A DNA stretch of 64,000 bases from Rhodococcus sp. P-2 (GCF_016598535.1 NZ_CP066779.1:1550001-1614000), one strand, 5' to 3'; shown: positions 41,315 to 51,128, counted from the first letter of the stretch. The notes: generated by a model not told the origin, from the letters alone. Numbers and translations are program-made.

Positions 41315-42160
41315 TCATCGCTTGAGCAATTTACTGAACTGGTCGTTCGCTTTTTGCATCACGAACTCGTATGGCGGTGCGAATTTACGCGCCCACCAGT
41401 ATCCGAATCGGATGTCATTGGACGTATATACGAGATACGTGTTCTTCTCGATTCCCCGCAGAATGCACGACGCCACCTTCTCCGGCGAAACCGCACGCTT
41501 CTCGAATCGATGCGTGAGCTTTTCGACCCGCGGGTCGCCTCTGTCGATACCCGCAATTTCCACGGTTCCCACCAATGGCGTCTTCACGCCACCCGGCACA
41601 ACCAGACTGACGCCGATTCCGTGCCGCTTCAGATCGAATCGCAGCACTTCGGAGACACCGCGAAGGCCGAACTTGCTCGCACTGTAGGCGGCATGCCACG
41701 GCAGGGCCAGGAGCCCCGCGGCCGAAGACACATTGACCAGGTGCCCACCCTTGCCGGCACGAATCATGGGCGGAACAAACGTCTCCATGACGTGGATCGG
41801 CCCCATCAGGTTGACGTCCACCATGGACTTCCAGTGCCGGTGTTCGAGGTTCTCGATAGTTCCCCACGCCGAAATGCCGGCGATATTCATGACGACATCC
41901 ATCGGAGAGAATTGAGTGTGAATCTCGGTACCGAATTTCACGACCTCGTCGTAGTCCGAGATATCGAGCGCCTTCGCCATGCTGACCGTGCCGCCGGCGG
42001 CGCCGACCATCGCGACTGTCTCTTCCAATCCGAGGTTGTTGATATCGGTGAGAAACAATTCGGCGCCGGCCTCGGATGCACGGAGCGCAGTTGCGCGTCC
42101 TATTCCACTACCAGCGCCGGTGATCAGGCATTTCTTGCCGTCGAGCGACCTTACAGACAT
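41315..42160 (-). CDS. Short-chain dehydrogenase/reductase
   Basis: A 281-residue classical SDR: cofactor motif TGAGSGIGRA (near residue 15), NIAGISAWG and the active-site YSASKFG. The aspartate after strand 2 (LTDINNLGLEE) suggests NAD(H) rather than NADP(H). It has a C-terminal extension of about 30 residues (GYWWARKFAPPYEFVM), as in mycobacterial cell-envelope lipid SDRs. The ATG follows GGGGGAG. Substrate unknown. Confidence 0.9.
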   Translation of the reverse strand: MSVRSLDGKKCLITGAGSGIGRATALRASEAGAELFLTDINNLGLEETVAMVGAAGGTVSMAKALDISDYDEVVKFGTEIHTQFSPMDVVMNIAGISAWGTIENLEHRHWKSMVDVNLMGPIHVMETFVPPMIRAGKGGHLVNVSSAAGLLALPWHAAYSASKFGLRGVSEVLRFDLKRHGIGVSLVVPGGVKTPLVGTVEIAGIDRGDPRVEKLTHRFEKRAVSPEKVASCILRGIEKNTYLVYTSNDIRFGYWWARKFAPPYEFVMQKANDQFSKLLKR

Positions 42161-42302
42161 GGATGAACACTCCCCCGCACTCGTACTGTGGACATGCGGG
42201 AAAGTCTACGCACGCGCGGTGTGACCGCCCCGAAACACGCAAGACGGCCGAAGGGGTGCGGCCGCACTCTGCAAACCTTGCATGGGACGACCGCGGCGAT
42301 CA

Positions 42303-42458
42303 CTACAGACGCTGCATCATCTGCTCTTGATAACCCCTGACCGTACGGTCGAGTTCTTCCGCCGCTACATCGTCCCCACGCTTGCGCGCGTCCTGGGCTC
42401 GATCCTGAATTTCACGGATTGCGCGGCGCAATTCATCATCGCTCATCGTGTGTTTCAT
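42303..42458 (-). CDS. Small helical protein, uncharacterised
   Basis: A 51-residue charged protein beginning MKHTMSDDELRRAIREIQDR and continuing as one long predicted helix with many Asp, Glu and Arg. A longer frame upstream starts at an unlikely codon. I do not recognise the family. It is monocistronic and faces away from the EspR-like gene. It could be a small adaptor or just a short conserved protein; support is codon use and helix periodicity only. Confidence 0.5.
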   Translation of the reverse strand: MKHTMSDDELRRAIREIQDRAQDARKRGDDVAAEELDRTVRGYQEQMMQRL

Positions 42459-42530
42459 GTCACAATTCTGCGCCTGCTCGCAGGGTTTAGCTAGCACAGA
42501 TTGGAATCCGGCAAACCGTTCAAGGTTCAA

Positions 42531-42937
42531 CTCGCAGGTGATCCGCGCGACACCGTAAACAGCGGCCCCGATTGCGGCCCTAATCCCTCAAACCTCGCTT
42601 GAACTGCAGTTTTTCAATCGAAATAGTCGCGGAAAACCAGGCTAACGCATAGCTAATATCGCCAAAACAGGTAAAAAGTTTGATATTGGGCACATTGGCC
42701 AAGTACTGGAAGGTTCGAATAGCGCAGTCGTAGCTGCGCATTTCCGCGCGGCGGAAACTCAATGTGCGCTGAGACATAGCTGAGCACTCATTGGCCGGAC
42801 GAATCGAATCTCGGACACATTTGACAACTAGTCCACTAAACAGACTACGGTGAGCTACCGATCGGTTATCCGCGTGATACCGTAGGATTCACTGAACGGA
42901 CAATTGCTAGCTAGAGAGGATTACGGGGCGGTTCACA
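42531..42937. other. AT-richer intergenic region upstream of the EspR-like gene
   Basis: About 400 bp with clearly lower GC than the surroundings. I find no convincing gene; a 65-codon minus-strand frame at 42580-42777 has poor codon usage. TAGGAT (42883-42888) is a plausible -10 for the EspR-like gene with a 43-nt leader. The long non-coding stretch may be an autoregulatory region, since EspR-type proteins bind extended upstream DNA. Confidence 0.45.
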
Positions 42938-43354
42938 ATGGCTGACTTTGCAGAACGATTGAACAAACTGTTCGACAGTGTTCATCCTCCGGGGCGCAAA
43001 CCCCACACCAATGCCGAGGTTGCGGCAGCGCTCATCGAAGACGGCCATCAGATCTCCAAGCCGTACATCTCGCAGCTCCGCTCGGGACAGCGCACCAACC
43101 CCTCCGACGAGACAGTCGCGGCATTCGCCCGGTTCTTCAAGGTGAAGCCCGACTACTTCTTCAACGACATCTACGCAGCCAAGATCGATCACGACCTGGA
43201 ACTGCTCTCGCAGCTCCAAGGCTATGGTCTTCGCCGCCTCTCGAGCCGTGCATTCGACCTCTCGGAAGAATCGCAGAATCTACTCACCACGATGGCTGAA
43301 AAGCTCCGCGCGAGTGAAGGTTTGCCAGAGGTTCCGCCTGACGCGTCGCGCTGA
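42938..43354 (+). CDS. EspR-like helix-turn-helix regulator
   Basis: A 138-residue protein similar throughout to mycobacterial EspR (Rv3849): FAERLNKLFDSVHPPGRKPHTN at the start (key residues RLNKLF and PPGR), a helix-turn-helix at about 27-60 with ISKPYISQLRSGQRTNPS, and a C-terminal dimerisation region. EspR is a nucleoid-associated regulator of secretion and surface genes. A GAGAGGA site precedes the ATG. It is convergent with a metallopeptidase/membrane/surface-protein operon; ImmA/IrrE peptidases typically cleave HTH proteins, so it is a candidate partner. Confidence 0.87.
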   Translation: MADFAERLNKLFDSVHPPGRKPHTNAEVAAALIEDGHQISKPYISQLRSGQRTNPSDETVAAFARFFKVKPDYFFNDIYAAKIDHDLELLSQLQGYGLRRLSSRAFDLSEESQNLLTTMAEKLRASEGLPEVPPDASR

Positions 43355-43364
43355 TGCGAGTGTG

Positions 43365-43418
43365 CTGAAGCTCTGCATTGACCTGAAGCACTGCATTGAC
43401 CGGAAGTACTGAAATGAC
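43365..43418. repeat. Three tandem 18-bp repeats after the EspR-like gene
   Basis: Units start at 43365, 43383 and 43401: CTGAAGCTCTGCATTGAC, CTGAAGCACTGCATTGAC and the more diverged CGGAAGTACTGAAATGAC. They lie between the stop codon and the terminator of the gene. They could be protein-binding sites or a slippage product. Confidence 0.75.
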
Positions 43419-43422
43419 ATGG

Positions 43423-43454
43423 AGTAGGTCGACTATGAACGTCGACCTACTTTT
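43423..43454 (+). terminator. Terminator of the EspR-like gene
   Basis: An 11-bp perfect stem, AGTAGGTCGAC with GTCGACCTACT, a 7-nt loop and a TTTT run on the plus strand. It overlaps the last codons of the convergent membrane-protein gene. Confidence 0.85.
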
Positions 43455-44434
43455 GTCGTTTCATCGAGTTCTTTCGCCAACAACAACACCCATCGGCGCG
43501 CCGACATCTTCTCCGGTGGCGCAATCCACCTGGTGTCCAACACATCCGAGGCCAAGGGATCAGCGATCCACCCAGCCAATATCCCCGCGTGTGCAGTGAC
43601 GGCCCGCGGCGGTTCCTGTCCACCGACGTCGAACATCCCGGCGCCGGACTGGATGTACATCGCATCCATGATCTGAGCGATCATGTCAGATGCCCGCAGC
43701 ACGGACGTACTCCCGGCACTGTCCGCGTCGACTACCTCGGGGAATCGCTTGACGAGAAGCGCGTGCATCCGCCGCAGACGGTACAGATCACGTCGCGCAC
43801 GTACCCAGGTCTCGAGAAGCACCCAGGTGATGCCCAGCGCTATCAGAACACTCGACGCAGCGATGAACCACACTCCTGCGCCCGTCCAGATATCCGATTC
43901 GAGTGCGCCGGTGCCACCGATCGATTCGACCAGCATCACGACGACCACGACGAGCAGGATCGACGAACCGGTCACGATCAACGCGATTCCACGCCCCAAT
44001 GGTGCCCACGCGACGTGCCGTAGCCCCGTCGAAATGACAAGGGACAGTGCAACGATGATAAAGATGAGCGCCGGCGCCGGGTAACCGAAGAGCACCGCGA
44101 TCGCCACCAGCAACCCCACCGAGTACAGCACCGTGGCGAGACCGCGCATGGCTGGGCGCGACATCACCGGCCAAGCGGACACGGCGCCGACTGCGCTGGC
44201 CGCAGACAACGCGGTCCACAAGACGATGACGATCATCGCTGCGGCATGTTGCTCCGGCGCAATGCGATCGACGATGTCCCACACCGCCGGAACCATGACC
44301 GTCGAGGACAATGCGACCGAGAAGCCTGCGAAGACCATCGACATCCGCAGAGGCGTCGCGGTGCGCGCGACAACTCGACCCAATCTCGCACCGGCTGCAA
44401 CCCAGACGAGAAGGGCCACAGCCCAAAAGATCAT
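43433..44434 (-). CDS. Polytopic membrane protein, MAB_1171c/DUF6545-like
   Basis: A 333-residue protein with about seven hydrophobic helices in the first ~225 residues and a cytosolic C-terminal domain of about 105 residues that begins VRARRDLYRLRRMHALLVKR. The layout fits the MAB_1171c family of putative transporters with a DUF6545 tail, often found beside ImmA/IrrE peptidases in actinobacteria; this assignment is from memory. The ATG overlaps the stop of the peptidase gene (ATGA). Function unknown; a membrane sensor for the peptidase is one possibility. Confidence 0.72.
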   Translation of the reverse strand: MIFWAVALLVWVAAGARLGRVVARTATPLRMSMVFAGFSVALSSTVMVPAVWDIVDRIAPEQHAAAMIVIVLWTALSAASAVGAVSAWPVMSRPAMRGLATVLYSVGLLVAIAVLFGYPAPALIFIIVALSLVISTGLRHVAWAPLGRGIALIVTGSSILLVVVVVMLVESIGGTGALESDIWTGAGVWFIAASSVLIALGITWVLLETWVRARRDLYRLRRMHALLVKRFPEVVDADSAGSTSVLRASDMIAQIMDAMYIQSGAGMFDVGGQEPPRAVTAHAGILAGWIADPLASDVLDTRWIAPPEKMSARRWVLLLAKELDETTKVGRRS

Positions 44435-44931
44435 CCGATCGCCTCGTCGTACCGCAATACCGACAGCGGTGTTCCACGGCCACTCATCGTTCGCAGACGC
44501 ATGATCAACATCGACGCGAACGTCTCGGCTTCCCACTCCGCGATGTCATCCATCGGCACGGGTTCATTGCGCCGCAGAGAACGTTGACTCAGCATGTACG
44601 CGATCAAATCGTCACTGACCTCGAGCGTTGCCTCGGCGATCTCGGCACCCTCGTGACGAAAAACTATGTGCCCCAACTCATGTGCCAGAGTCCGCTCGAC
44701 ATTGGGCAACCCGGGGGCCAAAACGATGACGTCGTGATCGTCGTAGGCCCGGCGCTGACCGCACACTCCGGTGGCGAGCGGGGTTTCCAGATCGATCTCG
44801 ATCGGGCGACCACGCTCGCGGGCGACTGTCTGCACCACTGTCAGCAGTGACACAGCCTCCGACGACGCTGCTGCGTCACATACAGCATCCACCGCAGCCA
44901 GAACGCGGCGATGTGAACGTCTGTCCGGCAC
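44431..44931 (-). CDS. ImmA/IrrE-type zinc metallopeptidase
   Basis: A 166-residue soluble peptidase with the zinc motif HELGH (H84-E85-L86-G87-H88) and a downstream acidic helix EWEAE (132-136) that supplies the third ligand. ImmA and IrrE cleave HTH repressors (ImmR, DdrO) to switch on mobile elements or damage responses. This one is not beside a phage; it lies between a secreted-protein gene and a membrane-protein gene in one operon, with an EspR-like HTH protein convergent. GTG start, 3 bp after the upstream stop. Confidence 0.86.
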   Translation of the reverse strand: MPDRRSHRRVLAAVDAVCDAAASSEAVSLLTVVQTVARERGRPIEIDLETPLATGVCGQRRAYDDHDVIVLAPGLPNVERTLAHELGHIVFRHEGAEIAEATLEVSDDLIAYMLSQRSLRRNEPVPMDDIAEWEAETFASMLIMRLRTMSGRGTPLSVLRYDEAIG

Positions 44932-44934
44932 GAC

Positions 44935-45960
<1,026 letters not shown>

Positions 45961-46186
45961 CGACATTCCTCCCCGACACATACGTCCGACCTGCGGAAAA
46001 CTGCGGCAGACTCACCGTGCCTATCGCACCGGACACACCCTCGTTACATTTCCGGCAAACATGTATCCGCCCAAGGATCATCCCTCACTTGGAAGCTCAA
46101 CGGTCCGGATCAGCGGTCGCAATCGTATGAAACGGCGCACACTCGAGCTGAATCTTCACAATTCGGGCAGGCTCTGAAAATGCAGG

Positions 46187-46222
46187 AAAGGGTCGTTCAA
46201 CTTTCGTTGAAAGACCCTTTTT
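46187..46222 (-). terminator. Terminator of the tRNA-Ala gene
   Basis: A stem of about 16 bp, with AAAGGGTC-TTCAAC arms, one mismatch and a short TTTCG-type loop, flanked by T-runs on both strands. It starts 13 bp from the tRNA 3' end. Confidence 0.82.
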
Positions 46223-46234
46223 GCTGGAACTTCT

Positions 46235-46310
46235 TGGTGGAGCTGAGGGGAATCGAACCCCTGACCTCTTCGATGCGAACGAAGCGCGCTACCAACTGCG
46301 CCACAGCCCC
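46235..46310 (-). tRNA. tRNA-Ala (anticodon CGC), CCA encoded
   Basis: A 76-nt cloverleaf on the minus strand starting GGGGCTGTGGCGCAGTTGG and ending in encoded CCA. The anticodon loop is TTCGCAT, giving CGC, which reads GCG codons. The acceptor stem GGGGCTG/CAGCTCC contains the G3-U70 wobble pair that identifies alanine tRNAs. A TAGAGT hexamer at 46343-46338 is a possible -10. Confidence 0.96.
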
Positions 46311-46423
46311 GTGCCACCGCCTGAGCGGTGCTCGGCAACTCTAACAGGAACGAATACTCCCGTTGGAATCACCCGACACGAACTTTCGGCCCGACAAGAT
46401 CGGCCCAGAAGATCCTCGGTCGA

Positions 46424-47158
46424 TCACTGTCCGGATGCGCGACGCATCTCGGTGTGCCTGACCTCTTCTTCGTAGTGATCCAAGTGATCGAACACCGGAT
46501 CTTCGTCGTCGACCTCGAGGACAACCGCTCCTGGCCGGCGCAGTCGCGCGGGAATCAGGCGCAGCTCTTCGTCGGTGTGCGATTCGACTCCGAGTCGCGA
46601 TCGGTTGAGGCGTTCGGTGCGACGGCGGCGAATCTCCTGCTCGATCCGAACCTGTCGACGCAAGTACGCCATGTACCCGCCGAGACCGCACACGGTCAGC
46701 GCAAACAACCACCACACCATCGGCGAGATGATCAATGCGAGAGCGCCCGAGAGAATCGCGACGAAGGCAAGCCCCAGCAATGTCCGCTGTCGGAAGGCGT
46801 ACCGCGCCTCCCGGGCGATGGCATCCGCTTCGGGGTCGAACCCGCCTCGTCCGCGTCGTACGGGAACAAATTCTCCGACCGGTGCACGACCGCCGGCGTA
46901 GTCGTCTTCTGCGTGAGTGTCCATCTGGTCCTCCGCGTCGTAGCTGCTGCGCACTGGTTCTGGTTGCCAGTTCGGATCGCTTCGATGTCCTGCTGCCGGC
47001 CCGCGCTGAACAGGGTTGCTGTCGCCGCGGTGGAGTACTCGAGTCGCGAGCGCCGCGTCACTCGTCTGCCGGATCCTGGGGCGCTTGTTGACGAGCATCG
47101 GCACCAGGACGAACAGCCACACGGCCACCAGCCCGATCCACACGAATGAGCTAGGCAT
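46424..47158 (-). CDS. glpR: Two-helix membrane protein, GlpR/SepX-like cell-division factor
   Basis: A 244-residue protein with an N-terminal membrane helix (about 5-23), a hydrophilic region with VPVRRGRGGFDPEADA, a helical hairpin in the membrane (about 128-165) and a charged Arg/Glu-rich tail. It is the positional equivalent of Rv0996 and of corynebacterial GlpR, the membrane receptor of the MoeA-like protein Glp, and of Streptomyces SepX. Those proteins take part in division and polar growth. The nearby MoeA-like gene and galU/rimJ support this identity, which rests on synteny and topology. Confidence 0.75.
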   Translation of the reverse strand: MPSSFVWIGLVAVWLFVLVPMLVNKRPRIRQTSDAALATRVLHRGDSNPVQRGPAAGHRSDPNWQPEPVRSSYDAEDQMDTHAEDDYAGGRAPVGEFVPVRRGRGGFDPEADAIAREARYAFRQRTLLGLAFVAILSGALALIISPMVWWLFALTVCGLGGYMAYLRRQVRIEQEIRRRRTERLNRSRLGVESHTDEELRLIPARLRRPGAVVLEVDDEDPVFDHLDHYEEEVRHTEMRRASGQ

Positions 47159-47425
47159 GCCGCGGCCTCCTCCCGATCACCTACCAGCACCTATGCCAGC
47201 CGTTGACGAGTCAAGGTTAACGGCCGACGCCCTCGCATCGTTGCCGACGCGCCGAACCCCACCATACTCATGTGTCACACGCGTACCGAACTGAACTTCC
47301 GGTTCAGTCCCAAAAGTCTCAAGTTCTAGTTGAATCAAAAATCACAATTTGCCGACCAAAAGTAGGACTACTCAGCGGTAACTGCCGTTTAGCTCGCGTT
47401 TCCCACGCTACTTGCGCCGTCTTCG

Positions 47426-48061
47426 TCACACCCACGAAGCGCGTCCGGACCGCACCAATCTGTCGACAACGGTGGTGGGTACTTCCTCGATGGTCATTCC
47501 GACCAGAAGATGGTCGCGCCATTGGCCGTCGACATCGAGATAGCGCTTGAGGAGACCTTCCTCCCGGAACCCCACATTGCGCAGGACTGCGCGACTCGAC
47601 GCGTTCTCGGGGCGAACTGTTGCGTCGACTCGATGCAGACCGACCTTCGAGAACGCGTGATCGAGCGTGAGCGCAACGGCCGCTGTGGCAACGCCACCGC
47701 CGGTGACGTGCGAGGCGACCCAATAGCCCACCCAGGCGGACCGCAGAGCGCCGCGCACGACATTTCCGATGGTGACCTGCCCGCAGTACTTCCCATCCAG
47801 TTCGATGACCAACGGAAGGATCCTGCCCTTACGCGCTTCGGAGCGAAGATTTCCGCACAGAGACGGCCAGACGGTGATGTGATGACGCGCATCCCAGGGC
47901 GACTCTCCGGTGGGCTCCCACGGCTCGAGGTGCTCACGATCGCGAATGCGGAGTCGACTCCACACCGCAGCGTCACGAAGCTTGACGGGGCGGACGGTCA
48001 CGACTCCAGCGGGCACTCGCAGCGGGCCGAGATCTTCCGGCCATCCTGGATGGACTGACAT
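47426..48061 (-). CDS. rimJ: GNAT-family N-acetyltransferase, RimJ-like
   Basis: A 211-residue acetyltransferase of the RimJ/RimL type. The acetyl-CoA-binding stretch is WVASHVTGGGVATAAVAL and the C-terminal motif is ENASSRAVLRNVGFREEG. Such enzymes acetylate the N-terminus of ribosomal proteins S5 or S18, or other proteins. The ATG at 48061 is preferred over the adjacent GTG. It lies 21 bp after the MoeA-like gene, as in mycobacteria (Rv0994-Rv0995). Confidence 0.9.
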   Translation of the reverse strand: MSVHPGWPEDLGPLRVPAGVVTVRPVKLRDAAVWSRLRIRDREHLEPWEPTGESPWDARHHITVWPSLCGNLRSEARKGRILPLVIELDGKYCGQVTIGNVVRGALRSAWVGYWVASHVTGGGVATAAVALTLDHAFSKVGLHRVDATVRPENASSRAVLRNVGFREEGLLKRYLDVDGQWRDHLLVGMTIEEVPTTVVDRLVRSGRASWV

Positions 48062-48082
48062 CACACCCCACTCGGGTCGGCG

Positions 48083-49342
48083 TTACCCACGTTGGGCGAG
48101 AAAAGCTACGTCGACTTCTTCACCGATGTGCACTTCGGTGACGTCTCGATCGACAAGAACCAAACAATTGGCTTCCGCCAAGGTCGCGAGGAGATGTGAG
48201 GACGCACCGGGCGCACCGCCGAGGGCCTGCACCAGGTACTCCCCCGTCGCTTCGTCACGCATCAGCTGACCGCGCAGGAAACCCTTGCGATCGGCGATCG
48301 ACGTGATCGTTCCGACCGTGCGCGCCTTCACCACTCGCCGCATCGGTTGGCGGCGTCCCAGCGCGATTCTGATCAACGGTCGAACCATGACTTCGAATAC
48401 CACCAGTGCACTGACCGGGTTGGACGGTAGGAGAAAGGTCGGAACCTCGTCTCTTCCCAGCTTGCCGAAGCCTTGCACTGATCCCGGATGCATGGCTACA
48501 CGCTCGACTTCGAGTGTCCCCAGATCGGCAAGTGCCTCACGGACTTCGTCGGACGCTCCGCCGCCCACGGCACCGGCGATGACAACGATTTCGGAGCGAA
48601 TCAGCTGACCCTCGACTACTTCGCGGAGACGGCGCGAGTCGTTGCCCGCGATTCCCACGCGGTTGACGTCGGCGCCGGCATCGCGAGCGGCGGCTGCGAG
48701 AGCATACGAATTCACGTCGTAGACCTGACCAGGCCCCGGCGTGCGATCCACGTCGACGAGTTCGCCACCGACGCTGATGACGGAAAGCCGGGGGCGCGGA
48801 TGGACGAGCACTTTGTCGCGACCGACCGCGGCAAGCAAACCGACCTGTGCGGCTCCGATGATGGTGCCTGCCCGAACGGCCACGTCGCCCGGCTGGACGT
48901 CGTCGCCTGCACGACGAACGTAGTCACCCGAACGCACCGGCTCGAAGATCCGGACACGAGCGCGACCACCGTCGGTGTTCTCGAGCGGAAGAACTGCGTC
49001 GGCCAGCGTGGGCAACGGCGCGCCGGTGTCGACTCGGACGGCCTGACGCGGTTGCAACCGGATCGGTTGGCGTGAGCCCGCTGTCACCTCGCCGACCACC
49101 GGCAAGCTGAGGTCCGTAGGCTCGCCGTCCTCGCCTCGGAGGTCGGCTCCAGCGCCGGCGACATCGACACTGCGAACCGCGTAACCGTCGATGGCAGCTT
49201 GATCGAATCCCGGCAATGGGCGTTCGGTCACCACTTCCTCGGCACACAGCAGTCCCTGCGCTTCCGAGATGGCGACCCGAACCGGACGGGGTGCCACTGC
49301 AGCAGCGGTAACCCTGGTCTGCTGCTCCTCAACCGACCGCAT
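48083..49342 (-). CDS. glp: MoeA/gephyrin-like protein (Glp)
   Basis: A 419-residue protein with the MoeA domain order: FDQAAIDGYAVRS in domain I, and VRVDTGAPLPTLADAVLP in the MoCF-type core. The motif that reads GGVSVGxxD in molybdopterin molybdotransferases is here AGAVGGGASDEV, so molybdenum insertion is doubtful. In Corynebacterium the equivalent protein, Glp, binds FtsZ and the membrane receptor GlpR. Location between galU and rimJ, with a GlpR-like gene downstream, fits that role. A catalytic MoeA cannot be excluded. Confidence 0.82.
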   Translation of the reverse strand: MRSVEEQQTRVTAAAVAPRPVRVAISEAQGLLCAEEVVTERPLPGFDQAAIDGYAVRSVDVAGAGADLRGEDGEPTDLSLPVVGEVTAGSRQPIRLQPRQAVRVDTGAPLPTLADAVLPLENTDGGRARVRIFEPVRSGDYVRRAGDDVQPGDVAVRAGTIIGAAQVGLLAAVGRDKVLVHPRPRLSVISVGGELVDVDRTPGPGQVYDVNSYALAAAARDAGADVNRVGIAGNDSRRLREVVEGQLIRSEIVVIAGAVGGGASDEVREALADLGTLEVERVAMHPGSVQGFGKLGRDEVPTFLLPSNPVSALVVFEVMVRPLIRIALGRRQPMRRVVKARTVGTITSIADRKGFLRGQLMRDEATGEYLVQALGGAPGASSHLLATLAEANCLVLVDRDVTEVHIGEEVDVAFLAQRG

Positions 49343-49467
49343 CTGGTCCGCGTCCTCCTGTGTCTCGAAATTCGGTGATATCCGTCAGCTCATGATGCCT
49401 TGCCTTCGAAAAGGGACAAGCACATTGATACTGCGTTATCGGGCGATCAACCACCGTGGCGACACGC

Positions 49468-50379
49468 TCAGCGGTCGAGTCGATCCGCGAGCCACTTGCG
49501 CAAGGACGGGCCGTAGTCGTCACTGTCGAGTGCCAGGTCAACCGAAGCGCGGAGGTACCCACCAGGGTTGCCCAGGTCATGACGCGTTCCGCGGTGCACC
49601 ACCACGTGAACGGGATGCCCCTCGGAAATCAGGAGAGCGATGGCGTCGGTGAGTTGCAACTCACCGCCGGCTCCCGGCTTGATGCGACGAAGTGCGTCGA
49701 AGATCGCACGATCGAGTAGATAGCGACCCGCAGCGGCAAAGGTCGACGGCGCGTCTTCCACAGCCGGCTTCTCGACCATGCCGACGACCTTGAGCACGTC
49801 GGGGTTGACCGCGTCGGGAACGATCTCGACGTCGAACACGCCGTAGGCGCTGACTGCGTCTTTGGGGACGTCGATTGCACAGAGAACGGACCCGCCGCGC
49901 TTGGCCCGAACTCGCGCCATGATCTCCAGGACACCACGCGGCAGTACGAGATCATCGGGTAGAAGGACGGCGATGGCATCTTCGTCGTCGTCGAGAACCG
50001 ACTCGACGCAACCAACTGCATGCCCGAGCCCGAGGGGCTGTTCCTGAATGACGGAATCAACTTCGAGCAAACCCGGCGCTTTGCGCACCTTTGCCAGGGC
50101 AGCAAGTTTTCCGCTTGCTTCCAGCTTGCTTTCGAGCACGAGGTCCTCGACGAAGTGTGCAACCACCCCGTCTTTGCCGGGGGACGTCACGATGACGAGC
50201 CGCTCGGCTCCCGAGTCCGCGGCTTCACCTGCCACCAGTTCGATGCCCGGTGTGTCCACGACCGGCAGCAATTCTTTCGGAACCGTCTTGGTGGCAGGCA
50301 GGAAACGAGTACCAAGTCCGGCTGCGGGAACCACGGCCGTACGGAAGGCCCTCGTGCTGCTAGCGACAACGTCTGTCAT
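49468..50379 (-). CDS. galU: UTP-glucose-1-phosphate uridylyltransferase
   Basis: A 303-residue nucleotidyltransferase making UDP-glucose for cell-envelope polysaccharides and trehalose. The nucleotide-binding motif is AAGLGTRFLPATKTVPKELLP, then EQPLGLGHAV and LPDDLVL; the C-terminal half includes GMVEKPAVEDAPS. TAAGGT (50391-50386, minus strand) lies 6 nt before the ATG, indicating a leaderless message. Followed by 125 bp without a gene and then glp. Confidence 0.95.
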   Translation of the reverse strand: MTDVVASSTRAFRTAVVPAAGLGTRFLPATKTVPKELLPVVDTPGIELVAGEAADSGAERLVIVTSPGKDGVVAHFVEDLVLESKLEASGKLAALAKVRKAPGLLEVDSVIQEQPLGLGHAVGCVESVLDDDEDAIAVLLPDDLVLPRGVLEIMARVRAKRGGSVLCAIDVPKDAVSAYGVFDVEIVPDAVNPDVLKVVGMVEKPAVEDAPSTFAAAGRYLLDRAIFDALRRIKPGAGGELQLTDAIALLISEGHPVHVVVHRGTRHDLGNPGGYLRASVDLALDSDDYGPSLRKWLADRLDR

Positions 50380-50385
50380 GCCAAC

Positions 50386-50432
50386 ACCTTAGCCGCCGCT
50401 TGTTACCGCTCGGTCAGCACGACGAATATCGT
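50386..50432. promoter_or_regulatory. Divergent leaderless promoters of galU and the folate cyclo-ligase
   Basis: TAAGGT on the minus strand (50391-50386) and TATCGT on the plus strand (50427-50432) are each exactly 6 nt from the first base of the respective start codon (galU ATG 50379, cyclo-ligase GTG 50439). Confidence 0.68.
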
Positions 50433-50438
50433 TGTGGG

Positions 50439-51017
50439 GTGACACCGCGGACAAAAGCACAATGGCGACAAATCGCACTCGCAGCACGTGAAGCAGTCTC
50501 CGAGCACGCTCGAAAAGCGGAAACTGCGGCGTTGATCACGCACATACCTTCGGTGATAGTCGAAGGAACAACGGTGTGTGCGTACGTCCCCACTCGCACC
50601 GAACCAGGATCCACCGATTTGCTCGACGCCGTTGCCGAGGTCGCCGGGCGTGTACTACTTCCGATCACCGGGGAGCCCGGACCGTTGTCCTGGGTCGAGT
50701 ACAGCGGCGCGGACGGTTTGCGACCGGCGAAGTACGGCATCCGGGAGCCTGTCGGACCTGTCCTACCACCGGAAAGCCTGTCCGACGTGGAATGCATGCT
50801 GATCCCTGCACTTGCAGTGGACGTGCGCGGAACACGCCTCGGCCGCGGCGCAGGCTTCTACGACCGCACACTGGGGTCGGTCGGTCCGCAGACTCGGCTT
50901 GTGGCAATTGTCAGAGACTCCGAACTCGTCGAGACCTTGCCGGCCGACGACCATGACGTACCCATGGGCTGGGCATTGACGCCGGGCGGCGGGCTGACGC
51001 AGCTGCAACGTGATTGA
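50439..51017 (+). CDS. 5-formyltetrahydrofolate cyclo-ligase
   Basis: A 192-residue enzyme converting 5-formyl-THF to 5,10-methenyl-THF with ATP. Conserved segments are VCAYVPTRTEPGSTDLLD, the KYGIREP substrate loop and the GRGAGFYDR phosphate-binding motif. The GTG at 50439 is set by the leaderless -10 hexamer TATCGT. Orthologue of the gene divergent from galU in mycobacteria (Rv0992c). Confidence 0.93.
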   Translation: MTPRTKAQWRQIALAAREAVSEHARKAETAALITHIPSVIVEGTTVCAYVPTRTEPGSTDLLDAVAEVAGRVLLPITGEPGPLSWVEYSGADGLRPAKYGIREPVGPVLPPESLSDVECMLIPALAVDVRGTRLGRGAGFYDRTLGSVGPQTRLVAIVRDSELVETLPADDHDVPMGWALTPGGGLTQLQRD

Positions 51018-51128
51018 TCTGCGGGAATAGATCCCTGATTAGCGCTGTTGGCACTGTCACTTGTAGAGTGCTAAAGGCTGCGGTGTAAATACGCAGCTGC
51101 TCGAACATCACAGTGCGGAGGAAGCCCG

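Noticed and set aside
42256..42267. GTGCGGCCGCAC palindrome as an operator
   Set aside because: Perfect but only 12 bp of pure GC-rich sequence, likely by chance at this base composition, and not placed near a promoter.
42580..42777. 65-codon minus-strand frame in the AT-richer gap
   Set aside because: Third-position GC is low compared with every neighbour, no ribosome-binding site, no recognisable features.
43365..43418. 18-bp repeats as a CRISPR array
   Set aside because: The units are contiguous without spacers, only three copies, and no cas genes are present.
44431..44931. ImmA/IrrE gene as evidence for an integrated element
   Set aside because: No integrase, excisionase, attachment site or GC shift in the operon; the flanking genes are core chromosomal.
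47290..47308. ACTGAAC-5-GTTCAGT inverted repeat between rimJ and glpR as a terminator
   Set aside because: Seven-base arms without a T-run; too weak for a terminator call and no regulator to support an operator.
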